DNA from: Entomortierella parvispora
Taxonomy: Eukaryota > Mortierellomycota > Mortierellomycetes > Mortierellales > Mortierellaceae
Reading direction: 5' to 3'
Assembly (NCBI GenBank): GCA_963573315.1
Contig: OY752152.1
Coordinates: forward strand, 903,501-967,500
Length of the DNA stretch: 64,000 bases
Shown here: positions 32,746 through 45,670 of the stretch, piece after piece
How positions within the stretch are numbered: position 1 is the stretch's first letter
Layout: every line of letters starts with the position of its first letter
Made by a program: the position numbers and the translations under genes
The notes under the pieces: model-generated
Told to the model about the DNA's origin: nothing
Databases searched by the model: none
Seen by the model: only the letters and a program-made list of their open reading frames with translations

Positions 32746-33894
32746 TTACGCGGCGGGCGTAGGGGCTGTCTTGCCCAAGATCCTCCAGTTGTCTTCGGGA
32801 TCCGTGATGTATCGCTGGAAGACAATGTACTCAAGCACTGGCACGGGCTTCTTCAAATCTCCGGCAATCAACTTGTTCTTCTTGTCAAAAACACCCATGC
32901 TCTATTACCAGATGCTTTTTGTCAGACATTTCACAGAATCAAGGCAACACCATAGACCTTAAAACACCGTGATTGTTGTTACCTGGTTCGAATGCAAACG
33001 AACAATCATTTGAATCAGGACATGTCCTCCGATCTGGCCTTGACGGATCGACACAATCTGGGGCTTCTCCAAAAGGCCGTGGTACCGCCATTCGTAACGG
33101 CCAACGCGTTCCTTGAGCTGTCCCTTCAACTTTGCGTACATGGAAGGCGTGCAGATCTCCTCGAGGTATTTCCTGTCACCTTTTGCGAATGCCTCATTCA
33201 TTCCAATATAAGCCTCCTCGGACTCTCCCAAGAAACGTCCTGTAATTCCAAAGTCCTTGAGCTTCCAGCACATACCCAACGTACTATTGCCAGAGTAGAA
33301 CCACCAGGTTTAGTTAAAAGTCCTGAACAATCTCAATCGCTCGGTTGCATGATCTGTTTTTTTTTCCCTGTCCATGTTCTTTTTACCTGGCGGCGGTCAT
33401 TCCAGTATTGCGCATACGGAGCTTGGCGTACTTGACCCACTTTTTGTAATCGCTGAAGAGTGAAGGACGGTTCTCCTTCTCAGGAACGACATAGGGGTCT
33501 ATAGAACGAAGGGTGTCCGAGTTAGTTAATCTATTCAACAGCTGGCCTCTCCTTTGACTTGATTGTTTTTTTGTGCACAAACAAACAAAATTTCTCCCAC
33601 AAAAAGTTGGTGGCGTCGCGTTGCTCGCTCATAATCAAGAGGGAGAAGATCCAGGCTGAACAACAAGGTGGTTCAATTACCCATGATGCCGACCTCCTTG
33701 AGGGTCATTTGCTGGGTCATTTGACGCGGTACGCTAGAGTAAGGGGCGGACTGTGCGAGGATTCCTGTCATGGCGCGCATGCGGATCAAGTGGGCGGCGG
33801 ATCCAGCCATCTGGTTGTTGGCCATAGCCAAGGTCCGGACGCAGTGGACAGCCTGGGCAGCGTTGTTGGAAACACGGGAGGTCAAGCGGAACAT
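32746..33894 (-). CDS. Mitochondrial Tim44-like/mL45 (MBA1-type) ribosome-associated protein
   Basis: Exons on the minus strand: 33894-33681, 33498-33387, 33283-32983 and 32901-32746, 260 residues. The N-terminus (MFRLTSRVSNNAAQAVHCVR) is a typical mitochondrial presequence. The core has FGITGRFLGESEEAYIGMNEAFAKGD, then TPSMYAKLKGQL, and a Tim44-like sheet (WRYHGLLEKPQIVSIRQG, HVLIQMIVRLHS, YIVFQRYIT) ending in DNWRILGK. This matches the fold shared by Mba1 and mL45, which hold the mitochondrial ribosome to the inner membrane for insertion of nascent proteins. All phases agree. Separation between mL45 and Mba1 naming is not possible from sequence alone. Confidence 0.8.
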
Positions 33895-34456
33895 GGCGAC
33901 GGTAAATGTGAAGTGGATGGAGGGGTCAGAGAGGGAAAGAGGGCAGAGCGCAGGTCGTCTTGTCCTTTTGGCGAATCGAAGGAGGGGATCGGATTGATTG
34001 TTCGAATGGACCAATGTCAGTCCAGGCTGGCCGAAAGAGGAAGGCTGGACGTGTTTACTCCGAAGGAGGATGCCTCAGCCACTGTTGTGCTTGCTAAGCA
34101 AGGCGGTACAGACGGTGGCTGAGAAAGAGATATGCACAAAAACAAATCTCCTACAAAGAATGCAAAGAACAAAGAAAGCAACCCGAGCAAGAAACGACAT
34201 GTTTCATTGATCCAGACGGAGTTTGGCCCGTCCCGACCTTCCTCGACTTCTGTCCCTTCTCCTGCGATGGCCTTTCCATCGTCAACACACGCTGGCTCAC
34301 TGACCTCTCGCTAGCCACTGCAGTAGCCAGACCAGATATAAGACTGCACCTGCAGCTAGAACCAGGGCCCGATGTTTTATGTTGGCTCGAACTTCTGTTT
34401 TCAACTCTTCACCTCCTTCCCTCCACTTTTTCTCCTCTCATAAAACTCGCATCATC
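33895..34456. other. Intergenic region of divergent genes, TATA box at 34337
   Basis: TATAAG at 34337-34342 lies about 115 bp before the membrane-protein start codon. Nothing else was recognised. Confidence 0.45.
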
Positions 34457-35082
34457 ATGGGTCTCTTTGACAAGTTCTTTGGCGTGGTAAAGCCCTCCAC
34501 TGGCGCTCCCATCCTTGCCGCCGTCTATGCCGTTCTCGGCCTCGTCTTCATGATCCTCTCCGCTGGTCGCTGTAAGTGCCCTTCCCATCTCTCCACTCTC
34601 ACTCAGGCACCCAGGACACCAACCCCATGTGCCATCTCGATACGCCTCCTTCTTCCTCGTTGTTGTCCTCCTCCACTCTACCGTCTGCCTCCGCTTCCAC
34701 AACCAGCATCAATGAACTTTACCTTCCTGCCTTCATATTGCGCCAGCAATTCACTTGTTCCAGGACCCAGCTCGATGGATCGACTTGTGCCTAGCAGTCT
34801 ATCATCCCTCAACTTGGTTCTGGGGGTTTTGGGCTTGCCATTTTTGTACGCAACAGCGTCAACTATATCCCTCTCAATCTTCAGACCAGGGCCTCTTTTC
34901 ATTTTTCATGTTACCATGCAGCACACATTTTTTATGCAACCGTGCACGATGGCTGTGCCACCCTTCCATTTTGTACGCCATTGAGCCCAAGAGGACCAAC
35001 ATGAATACGACACTCCCTCCATCTATCATAGCCTCCACGATTGCTGTCATTATGTGCTGGTGTGCTGGCAATGATTACATTT

Positions 35083-35116
<34 letters not shown>

Positions 35117-35929
35117 TTGGATTGTTTATTATTGTTTCTCGTCTGGTTGCTGAGATTTCATCAACAGATTTTCTGGCCTTCCATCGCTCGCCCATCTCCA
35201 ACTCCTCCTCCTTCTCTGTCGTGTTCCGCGCTCTTTTACCGGGAGTCGAAAAAAAGTCAAAAGGCGTTGAAGAACAGAAACGTTCCTTATTCAATTCCCC
35301 TCCTCCCCTATGTTTCCCTGCATATTTACTCCTGGGGCCTTTCCGATCGGGGATCGAAATGAACTCTGAGACGACGAAACTTACCGAAACATTGCCAAAC
35401 AGAACGCTAACGCCTAAAGGTCTCTCTTGATTCTGGCTTTTCCTCGGCTTCGATTCTAGGGATCATGCCTCATGCCGAGACCGATCTCTCCATCCCCTGG
35501 GTGATTGTCTGCCTCTTGTTGCTCCTCACCGGTGTCTACGGTGTGTGGGCCACCACCAAGGGTAGCACCTGGCACCATCGTCAGTTCGTCTCTGCTTCCT
35601 GGGGTTTCTTGCTCATGTTCTTGTGCTGGGCTATTGTCTACATTGCCGTGGAGGAACATCATATCGACAAGGTCAACACGGGTTGCGAGGCTCGTAACCC
35701 TGATTGGGGTTTGGAGAAGTGCGATGATCGTCGCAAGACGGCTTCCTTGATCGCCACCATCCTCGTCACCATCGGTATGGTCTTTGGTTTCTACTTCACT
35801 TTGGTCGTCTCCAAGTGGGTCACCGCCATCGAGTGGGCCGAGCATCTCGAGGAGGAACGTCGTTTGGAGGCTTACCGCAGTGGACACGCTGAGGCCAAGT
35901 TCGCCATCAAGGCTGAGGAGGCCGTTTAA
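34457..35929 (+). CDS. Small four-helix membrane protein, family not recognised
   Basis: Exons 34457-34571 and 35460-35929, 194 residues. The intron of 888 nt is the longest seen here; its ends (TGTAAGT and TTCTAGG) are good, and the join gives GRWIMPHAE in frame. Four hydrophobic segments are visible: about 18-37 (ILAAVYAVLGLVFMILSAG), 50-68 (IPWVIVCLLLLLTGVYG), 84-102 (ASWGFLLMFLCWAIVYIAV) and 134-153 (SLIATILVTIGMVFGFYFTL). The loop between the third and fourth has a CEARNPDWGLEKCDD pair of cysteines. The C-terminus is charged and cytosolic-looking. Topology suggests a MARVEL-like or tetraspan organisation, but no family signature was identified. Confidence 0.82.
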
Positions 35930-36082
35930 AAAAAGAGGATTATTCCTTTGTGTTTTTTTTGTTCTTGTCCTCTACTCTTTTTACTCCCATTTTTTTATAT
36001 CTCATCACCTCAGCTATAGCTCCCCTCCATCTACCATAATCAGTTTTCATTATCACAAATATACAAAAGTTTTGATATTTCT

Positions 36083-36120
36083 CGTCTATTCTGTCGGAGC
36101 GAACGTCTATTCTGTCGGAG
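36083..36120. repeat. 17-bp direct repeat between convergent genes
   Basis: CGTCTATTCTGTCGGAG occurs at 36083-36099 and again at 36104-36120, in the shared 3' flank of the membrane-protein gene and the decarboxylase. Confidence 0.85.
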
Positions 36121-36238
36121 AGAAAAAAAGTATGCACTACAGTACAAGACTGTGGGTGCGAGGATTGTGCAACCAGAGTTGAAGTGCAGGGCGTTTTGAA
36201 TTCTACATGTCGATGGGACACTTGATGTTCTACACAAA

Positions 36239-38055
36239 TCAAAGATGCAGGGCTTGTTCTTCCAACATGGCTCTCACAGGCTCCCAGTCTTCTGCAACCG
36301 TGGTTTTCCAGTTGCTAATGGCTGCACGGATAGCTGGACGGCCGGCCCAAACTGTGGGTGAAAAGTAAGCAATGCCCGTCTTGTTGATCCTTCCTAGAAG
36401 CGTGGCGTTCCTTTGCTCCAGCTCCTTCACGGACACGGATGAGGAAGAGCATGTTCTCTCGAACACGACAACGTTCAAAGGGCAATCCTCTGTCAAGACT
36501 GTATACAAGTCTGGTCGAGATCGCATCCAGTCAAACATAGTTTTTGCATAGGCACAATTCTCCTCCACGATGGCTTGATATCCCTCCCGACCGTAGGCTC
36601 TGAGCGTAGCCCAGACAGGCAGAGCTCTGAACCGTTGCGAGTTCTCGATAGAGATGTTCATGGGGTGAGAAAAGAGAGAATCTGCAGAAGAAGGTTTGAG
36701 GTACGCTGCAGAGGACGAGAAGAGTGGCTCCATGATGGACTTTTCAAGCGAGCGACGATAGAGGAAGAAACCACAATCGTAAGGTACATTCATCCACTTG
36801 TGGCCGCAAGCTTGCAGGTTTGCAAAAAAAAAAAAAAAAAGACAAGACAAGAAAGGTGAGAAAACGGAAGCACTCCTTTTGCTCTGCGTTTTTTGATAAC
36901 CTCTAACTCTACCCCTGCCCCTCACGAACCTGTGATACTGTGGGCCAGCTCCAGACCATCGGCCAATGGTGCGTACTTTGGCGAGCAGCGAGCATAGATG
37001 CCAAAAGCCCCGTCGATATGAAAGTAGCAATTGTACTTTTCACAAATCTCGGCCACCTTGCGCGTGTTGTTGGGGAAGATACCCTATCAACAAATCATCC
37101 CAATGTTTTAGGAACAACAGAAAGTCTTACTCGCGGGACGCCCATTTGAAGTCAAAGAAACATCTTGGTTCCCAAAACTTACAGTGTTGACCTCCCCAAA
37201 GGCAAGGAAAACCATGACAGCTTTACCGGCCGCCTGTTGCTTCTTGATTTCGGCCTCTAGCTCATCTTCCTTGCCGTCATTTCCAGAACCCATGCCCATT
37301 GAAGGAACTTCAATGACTTGTCTTCGCCCTATGCCTAGGATACTGGCGGCCTTCCACACAGTTGCATGAGCCATATTGGTGACAACTACTACCTGTCCAT
37401 CATATCCGTCCTGAGAGTAGTCAACACCTCGAACATGGGCTCCTAGCCATTGCCGACCCACGGCCATCCCCACCAGGTTCGCAGCTGTCGATCCGGTAGT
37501 AGTCATGGCCCTAAAAAGAGTGTCGCCTTCACCAGAAATCTGGTGCCCGCCTCGACCTCCCAGAGGTCCTTCGGTTTCTTGTGGCAAATGAAAGAGATCC
37601 AAGACCATCCGCATGGCTTGATCCGTGATTAAACTGTAGCCAGACATGGCCTCTTCTGAATGCAAGATTGTGTTTTGATCATACAGACTGACGATCCAGT
37701 CCGCCACCAAGGCTGCAGGGGTCACTCCTCCAGTAACAAGTCCAAAGTAACGAGGTCCAGCGCAGTTGGAGAGGGAGGGTCCAATCTTTTTCAAGAGTTC
37801 GTCCAAGGTCGACTCGAGCCCGATCCCAGTTCCGTCAGACAGTCTGAGGGTAAGAAAGTCTCGCGTGGCAGGATCGAGAGACGCGAGGTCCGAGGACGAG
37901 AAGGAGCTCGAGTTGATCGAGGTTGGGAAGGGCGACAGAGCAAGAGTCCCACGGCCAGCAGGCAGGTTGGACTCGGCCGTGACCCGCGAGGCCGCGTGCT
38001 GGGCCACCAGAGAGAAACAGGAGGCGAGGGTGTCGGGGTCGTTGGAAAGAGGCAT
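36239..38055 (-). CDS. PLP-dependent group II decarboxylase
   Basis: Amino-acid decarboxylase of the aromatic/glutamate decarboxylase superfamily. Exons on the minus strand: 38055-37183, 37083-36930 and 36810-36239, 532 residues. The cofactor lysine is Lys347 in the CGHKWMNVPYDCG motif, built across the second intron. Upstream lie GPRYFGLVTGG near 105 (substrate entry), TTTGSTAANLVG near 205, the histidine of NMAHATVWKA that stacks on PLP, and HIDGAFGIY, whose aspartate holds the pyridine nitrogen. The ring-stacking and lysine motifs are intact, so it should be active. The substrate is uncertain; the G-H-K variant before the lysine (where many members have D-x-H-K or S-x-H-K) makes it unlike standard DOPA or glutamate decarboxylases. 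An A17 run is in intron 2. Confidence 0.9.
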
Positions 38056-38460
38056 TGCAGAAAGAGGGAAGAGGAGGAGGGGTTGAGGAAGAAGAAGATG
38101 CATGTCTTGTCTTCTGCATGTCCATCTCGTCTTCTCATCTCGGGAACAGTCATACTCCGTCCGCACGACGCGCGATACTATTGCGCAGTCGGCATGCAAA
38201 CCCAAAAATCGGTTGAAAGTTTTGCTTTTATTTCTCGCTCCCCCGTCAGATCCTTGGTTGCCAAAGGATCGTCCAAAGGATCGTAACTGGTTTTCTTTGG
38301 GTTTTTGACATTTTTTTGTTTCTCTTCTCTTTTCTCTCCCGGTTCCCAGCGGTCACCAAAAAGTGTCGCGACAAGAATCAGGGTATAACAAAACTGGTTT
38401 CCCAGTAGGGACCACCGCAACAGACCTGGGCAAGTGTTCCCGTAGCCAAGTCACTGGCTT
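38056..38460. other. Intergenic region, no gene seen
   Basis: 5' flank of the decarboxylase and 3' flank of PABP. A partial 9-bp duplication (AAAGGATCG) is at 38266-38284. Confidence 0.45.
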
Positions 38461-41370
<2,910 letters not shown>

Positions 41371-41408
41371 CTAATAATATTCCCTGGATTAATTCTCGTG
41401 CTTGATTT

Positions 41409-42677
41409 TCAATCACGTCCAAACTTGCTCTGCAATGGTGAAACGACAACACGCACGTTCGCGATTTCCTTGATCGCCCTAGTCACCTGCGGCCACGTCC
41501 CAACGTGGTCATCCAGCTCGAGCTGACGAAGACGTCTCATCGATCTCCACTGCTTGATAACTGACTCCAGCTCGTCTATCCCAGCCACTATCCCAACCGA
41601 CGACATGTCCAGGAACTCAAGGCTATCCTTGCAAGCCCAAGGCTCGTTGCTCGAGAAGGCAGCAATTGATAGTTTACGACAACCCTTGACTCTTAACTCA
41701 CGCAGCTCCGTAGATCTAGCGAATACCTCTCTGAGACCGTCCTTCGTCAATCGAGAGCAACCTGTTAGATCCAGTTTCTCGAGATGAAGACATTGCCTGG
41801 CCAAGGTCGCCACGGCTGCATCCTGCACCAACGTGAACGAGATGTCCAGATTGCGTAGAGTCGGGCAGCTCTTGAAAACTTGCTCAAAAGCCGTCGTTGA
41901 GAAACTTTTTGAGTTTCGGAGACCGAGTCGCTCCAAGCGAGGGCAGTTTTGGGCGATAGTATGCAGTATCCCGTTTGTATTGGCGTTACTCAGCAGAGTC
42001 AACGCTGTTAGTGACGGACTCTTCATCAAAAGTCGACCGAGAGCGTCAGCAGACAGGAAGGTCGATATCAATTGCAGCTCCTGTAGCTCCAGCATGACGG
42101 GGTGTGATTGCAATCGTAGAAGGTGTATATGCGACAAATCGGGACCTTTGATACGAAGTGTTTTGAGTTCCAGGCAATGGGTGAGGAGGTGGATCAGATG
42201 CTCCTCTCGCCAGTCCCCTTCACCCCGCTCTTGCGTAGGAATGATAATCTCGAGCCGGGAGAGGCGAGTCAGCCTCGACAACTTTTCGACGATGCTGCTC
42301 TTTACTCCAGGGCAGCGATCCAAGGTCAGGCTTTCGATAAGAAAACTGCTAACACACAGGACGTCCAGGGTACCAGGCGTCACTGGACAATATCTCAAGG
42401 ATAAGGTCTGCAGATTGGGGCACTGTTGAGCAATGAATCGCGCGTCGCCGCCAATCAGCCTATGCTTTGCATCCAAATGGCGGATCATCGACGCATGTGC
42501 TTCAAAAACGGCATGGTACTCGCCATAAAGCTCTGCTGTGAAGAAACACGTCTCCCACAGAAAAGGAATACAGATTTTGGACCAAGTGTGGCAGACAAGG
42601 GCGGCAGCTAGGAGCGTGTTCTTGTCCATCTGACTGCAAATCATTTCTAGGAGCTCTGGGATGTTGACGGGGTTCAT
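41409..42677 (-). CDS. F-box/LRR protein (Fbxl type)
   Basis: Single exon, 422 residues. The N-terminal F-box is residues 4-45 (NIPELLEMICSQMDKNTLLA, then VCHTWSKICIPFLWET). The remainder is a regular cysteine-containing LRR array of the Grr1/Fbxl2 kind: CPNLQTLSLRYCP, CPRLERLGLRNS, CPTLRNLDIS, CLHLEKLDLTGCSRLTKDGL, TELRELRVKGCRKLS. This suggests an SCF ubiquitin ligase adaptor. The start is the Met before the F-box; the open frame upstream is low-complexity. The T22 run at 42754-42775 (A on the sense strand) lies in its leader. Confidence 0.88.
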   Translation of the reverse strand: MNPVNIPELLEMICSQMDKNTLLAAALVCHTWSKICIPFLWETCFFTAELYGEYHAVFEAHASMIRHLDAKHRLIGGDARFIAQQCPNLQTLSLRYCPVTPGTLDVLCVSSFLIESLTLDRCPGVKSSIVEKLSRLTRLSRLEIIIPTQERGEGDWREEHLIHLLTHCLELKTLRIKGPDLSHIHLLRLQSHPVMLELQELQLISTFLSADALGRLLMKSPSLTALTLLSNANTNGILHTIAQNCPRLERLGLRNSKSFSTTAFEQVFKSCPTLRNLDISFTLVQDAAVATLARQCLHLEKLDLTGCSRLTKDGLREVFARSTELRELRVKGCRKLSIAAFSSNEPWACKDSLEFLDMSSVGIVAGIDELESVIKQWRSMRRLRQLELDDHVGTWPQVTRAIKEIANVRVVVSPLQSKFGRD

Positions 42678-43601
42678 GTTGATAAGTGATGTATCTGGCT
42701 TATTGAAGGGCAGGTGGAGGTGGAGTAGAGAGGGTCGAAGAAAGAATGGAGGCTTTTTTTTTTTTTTTTTTTTTTGCAGTTCGCCTGGTTTTATTTCGCT
42801 GGTGACGCTTTCTGGCACATCTTGGATGTTGTGCTTGTGTCTGCGCATGGACGGAGGAGATCAGATTCTACCACCAGACTCCTCTCCTTCATTTTCACCG
42901 GCCATTTGTGAGCACGACAGAGTAAGCGCGATTCAAGGGAACACAGACACATAAGCAACAAGCCGTGCACCCTTGCGCCGCTGCTGAACAGCAGAAAGTC
43001 GCGTCGCTCAGAATAGTACAGTAAGCCAGGAACCCAATGGGAGTCACAGAGTCGCGAACGCGACGCGTCTGTGTGAACTCTCCTTCCGGTTCCGAGAAAT
43101 GCATGCAATGTGCACAGGGGCAGGGTTTGTCTGTCTTGCCCGCCTTGTCGCCCACTGGTTGCAGCTCCCTCCAGGAATGTGATTGAAGGGGGGCCTGGCA
43201 TGGAGGTTTGATTGCATGCGGCCAACAATAGAGCGCTCGCTGGGGTCGAGCTGAGAGCAGGTCTAAATAGGTCACTCCTTGCACGAGCTGCGGGACATGT
43301 CTGTTGGGCCAGGTGTATGTCCTTATCAACATGTCTGTTTTGTTGATTGACCAGTGAGCATCCCATTCCTGGCTCTGGGACAGATCAACGCCATGGAAAG
43401 GATCGACTATTTTGCTGAGCAAGCAGCCCCATGGTCACGCCTGCACTCTCGTGCCTTCTTGCTCTCTCTCCCTCTTTCTCTGTTCTCCTCTCTTCTCTCT
43501 TCTCTCCTCATCCTTCTCCTCGCTTCCTTTTGTTTCGACTCTCCCTCATACCCATTGCACTTTACTAATTCACTCAGCCCTTCACTCCATCGCCCGCCTG
43601 A
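42678..43601. other. Intergenic region of divergent genes, no gene seen
   Basis: Apart from the T22 run at 42754-42775 and a CTCTCTTC-rich leader at 43455-43520, nothing is recognised. Confidence 0.45.
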
Positions 43602-45497
43602 ATGCTACACCAGCTGGACCCTTCGCATCATCGCCGTCAGCACGAACATCAGCATCAAAACACTTTGCACCAAGACCATCTCGCGCCCCAATCGTCCCCG
43701 TCGTCTTTTCCCACCGCCTTGCGCGCCTCCACTCCCTTTGACTCTGCCTTGCAAGCTCCGTCCATCTCCCCAACGATTCCAAGCGGTCTCGGCCAGGACC
43801 CTGTCCAAGGTCGCCATTCGGCGGCACATCCTTGGCCCCTTCACCCAGACATGTCGGCGATGCTCGAGCCACCCTCGCCCCTCTTGCTGAACCCAACAAT
43901 AGTTGCATCTCAGTCGCAGCAGCCCAAGCGAAGCCCCTTCCCTCCACATTTGAGTCAGTACCAAGACCCGGGCATGGTCCACCCGCATCACCAGCATCTA
44001 CAGCAGCATCCTCCATTGCATCATCACCGCAGTGTATTCCAACTGCAGCAGCAGTATAATAACCAAAGCAATGAAGAGGAGGAGCGAGGTCGTGCAGGCG
44101 ACAATGCTGCTCAAAGTGTTCACCGGAAACGGAGCCATTCAGTTCCTTTGCTGCAGCAACAATTGACAGCAGCTTCATCATCAATGGAGCCACCGCACCA
44201 GCAAGAGGGGCAAGGAGAGCAAAGAGCGCAAGGAGAGGGACAAGGCGAGGATGGAGACCAGGACATGGAAGGCACAGAGGATGAAGGCGTGACGACCATC
44301 ACTGAAATGACATCGGAATTGATGTCAGACGGGCCCAGGACCACGGGCAGCGCGACCTTCTACGACTACAGCGCGCTGGCATTGCCGAGGGAATCCCTTC
44401 TGGCGACTCTGCCTCGGACTCATCGCCATCGGGACTACGCCGCTGGAGCGCCAGAAGATTCGACATTGGCCTCCTCAGCATCAGAGCAGCCCCATCCACA
44501 TGCACTGTATTATACACTCCCTAGTCAGGGTCGCGCTCCGGCGTTGCGTTTCAGCCGGAACAACTTTGCTCATGGTAGCAACCACCAACATGGCACTAGT
44601 CAGTACCGCGAGAACAATTATATCCGCAACAGGTTCCCTCCTTACCAGCATTGGCCTCACTCTGCGCAGAGGGATTATCATATGGCGACCATGGGACCTC
44701 TGAACGTGACTGGGAGTCCCACCAGTGGGAGAACTCGGAGTGGCCTCTTATCACCAGCATCCGTTCTGGGGACGGACGCGGTTCTCCGATCTGCGATTGC
44801 GTCTACAGGCAGCATCAACAAGGCAGCGGCGTACAAATCGCGCCTGCCAGTTCATCTTCGGCACATGACGTCGCGTGCGAATCGGAGGTCGGCGATATGT
44901 GTGAACCCATTCCAGCCAGATCAGAATGCGTCTCTCCATCGACAACCCCAACCACAAAGGGTAAACATCTCGACACCCTCGAATATCCCTACGATGACTG
45001 TTGGGCTAACGGACGCGGATCGCCTCAATCCAGCATCGGTTCTATCCCCGAGACCACTGACCCCAATCACGACTTTTAATGCGGCAAATGTGGCAGCGGC
45101 GGCGGCGTTGGAGACAATGAACCAACGGAAACGGATATCTGACTGGAAGAGAGTATCTGTCCAGGTATATGATTTGGATGAGAACGACCCTCGACAAGGA
45201 ATCATGCGACTGAATAACGGAGGCATCATTGGAGGTGGCACAGTATATTCCAGTGGTTCATCCTCAAGCCTCCTTGGCAGTAGTAACAGCGGGAGCGGAG
45301 GCGCACATTCAATTCGACGGCAATGGATGAATCAGCGGAGTGGATTGATGAACCTAACTCGAGCTGGTCCAGCAGGGGCAGCAAAATCTTCTGGCACTCA
45401 AGGAGCTGGATCAGCAGGTCAAGGCAGTTCGGGGACTAGTCATTCCGGTAGCACTGTGGACCGTCTTGTAGAAGAAATGAACAAATGGTCGGTCTAA
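43602..45497 (+). CDS. Large disordered protein, unknown function
   Basis: Single uninterrupted frame of 631 residues. The composition is His/Gln/Ser/Pro-rich at the N-terminus (HHRRQHEHQHQN, QHLQQHPPLHHHRS), with an acidic patch near 225-240 and Gly/Ser repeats near 560-620. Only two stretches look ordered: LMSDGPRTTGSATFYDYSAL near 245, and DWKRVSVQVYDLDENDPRQG near 510, followed by a short helix at the end (VDRLVEEMNKWS). No known domain was recognised. The whole length is open with few stops in other frames, so coding is likely. Such proteins are often regulators or signalling scaffolds; that is only a guess. Convergent with the Gti1/Pac2 gene. Confidence 0.7.
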   Translation: MLHQLDPSHHRRQHEHQHQNTLHQDHLAPQSSPSSFPTALRASTPFDSALQAPSISPTIPSGLGQDPVQGRHSAAHPWPLHPDMSAMLEPPSPLLLNPTIVASQSQQPKRSPFPPHLSQYQDPGMVHPHHQHLQQHPPLHHHRSVFQLQQQYNNQSNEEEERGRAGDNAAQSVHRKRSHSVPLLQQQLTAASSSMEPPHQQEGQGEQRAQGEGQGEDGDQDMEGTEDEGVTTITEMTSELMSDGPRTTGSATFYDYSALALPRESLLATLPRTHRHRDYAAGAPEDSTLASSASEQPHPHALYYTLPSQGRAPALRFSRNNFAHGSNHQHGTSQYRENNYIRNRFPPYQHWPHSAQRDYHMATMGPLNVTGSPTSGRTRSGLLSPASVLGTDAVLRSAIASTGSINKAAAYKSRLPVHLRHMTSRANRRSAICVNPFQPDQNASLHRQPQPQRVNISTPSNIPTMTVGLTDADRLNPASVLSPRPLTPITTFNAANVAAAAALETMNQRKRISDWKRVSVQVYDLDENDPRQGIMRLNNGGIIGGGTVYSSGSSSSLLGSSNSGSGGAHSIRRQWMNQRSGLMNLTRAGPAGAAKSSGTQGAGSAGQGSSGTSHSGSTVDRLVEEMNKWSV

Positions 45498-45670
45498 CAA
45501 TGGTTTGCTACTGTTTGAATTGGGAACCATGGCTCCACAACTTGTACATAAACATGAAGTCCATTTTTTTCCCTTTTGTTACCGAAAACAATGTTTTTAT
45601 TCTGGAGATATTCTTTGCAATGGAAATGCAGGCGAGATTGGAAGTGGCGAGTGTCTGGTCTGCTCATAGT

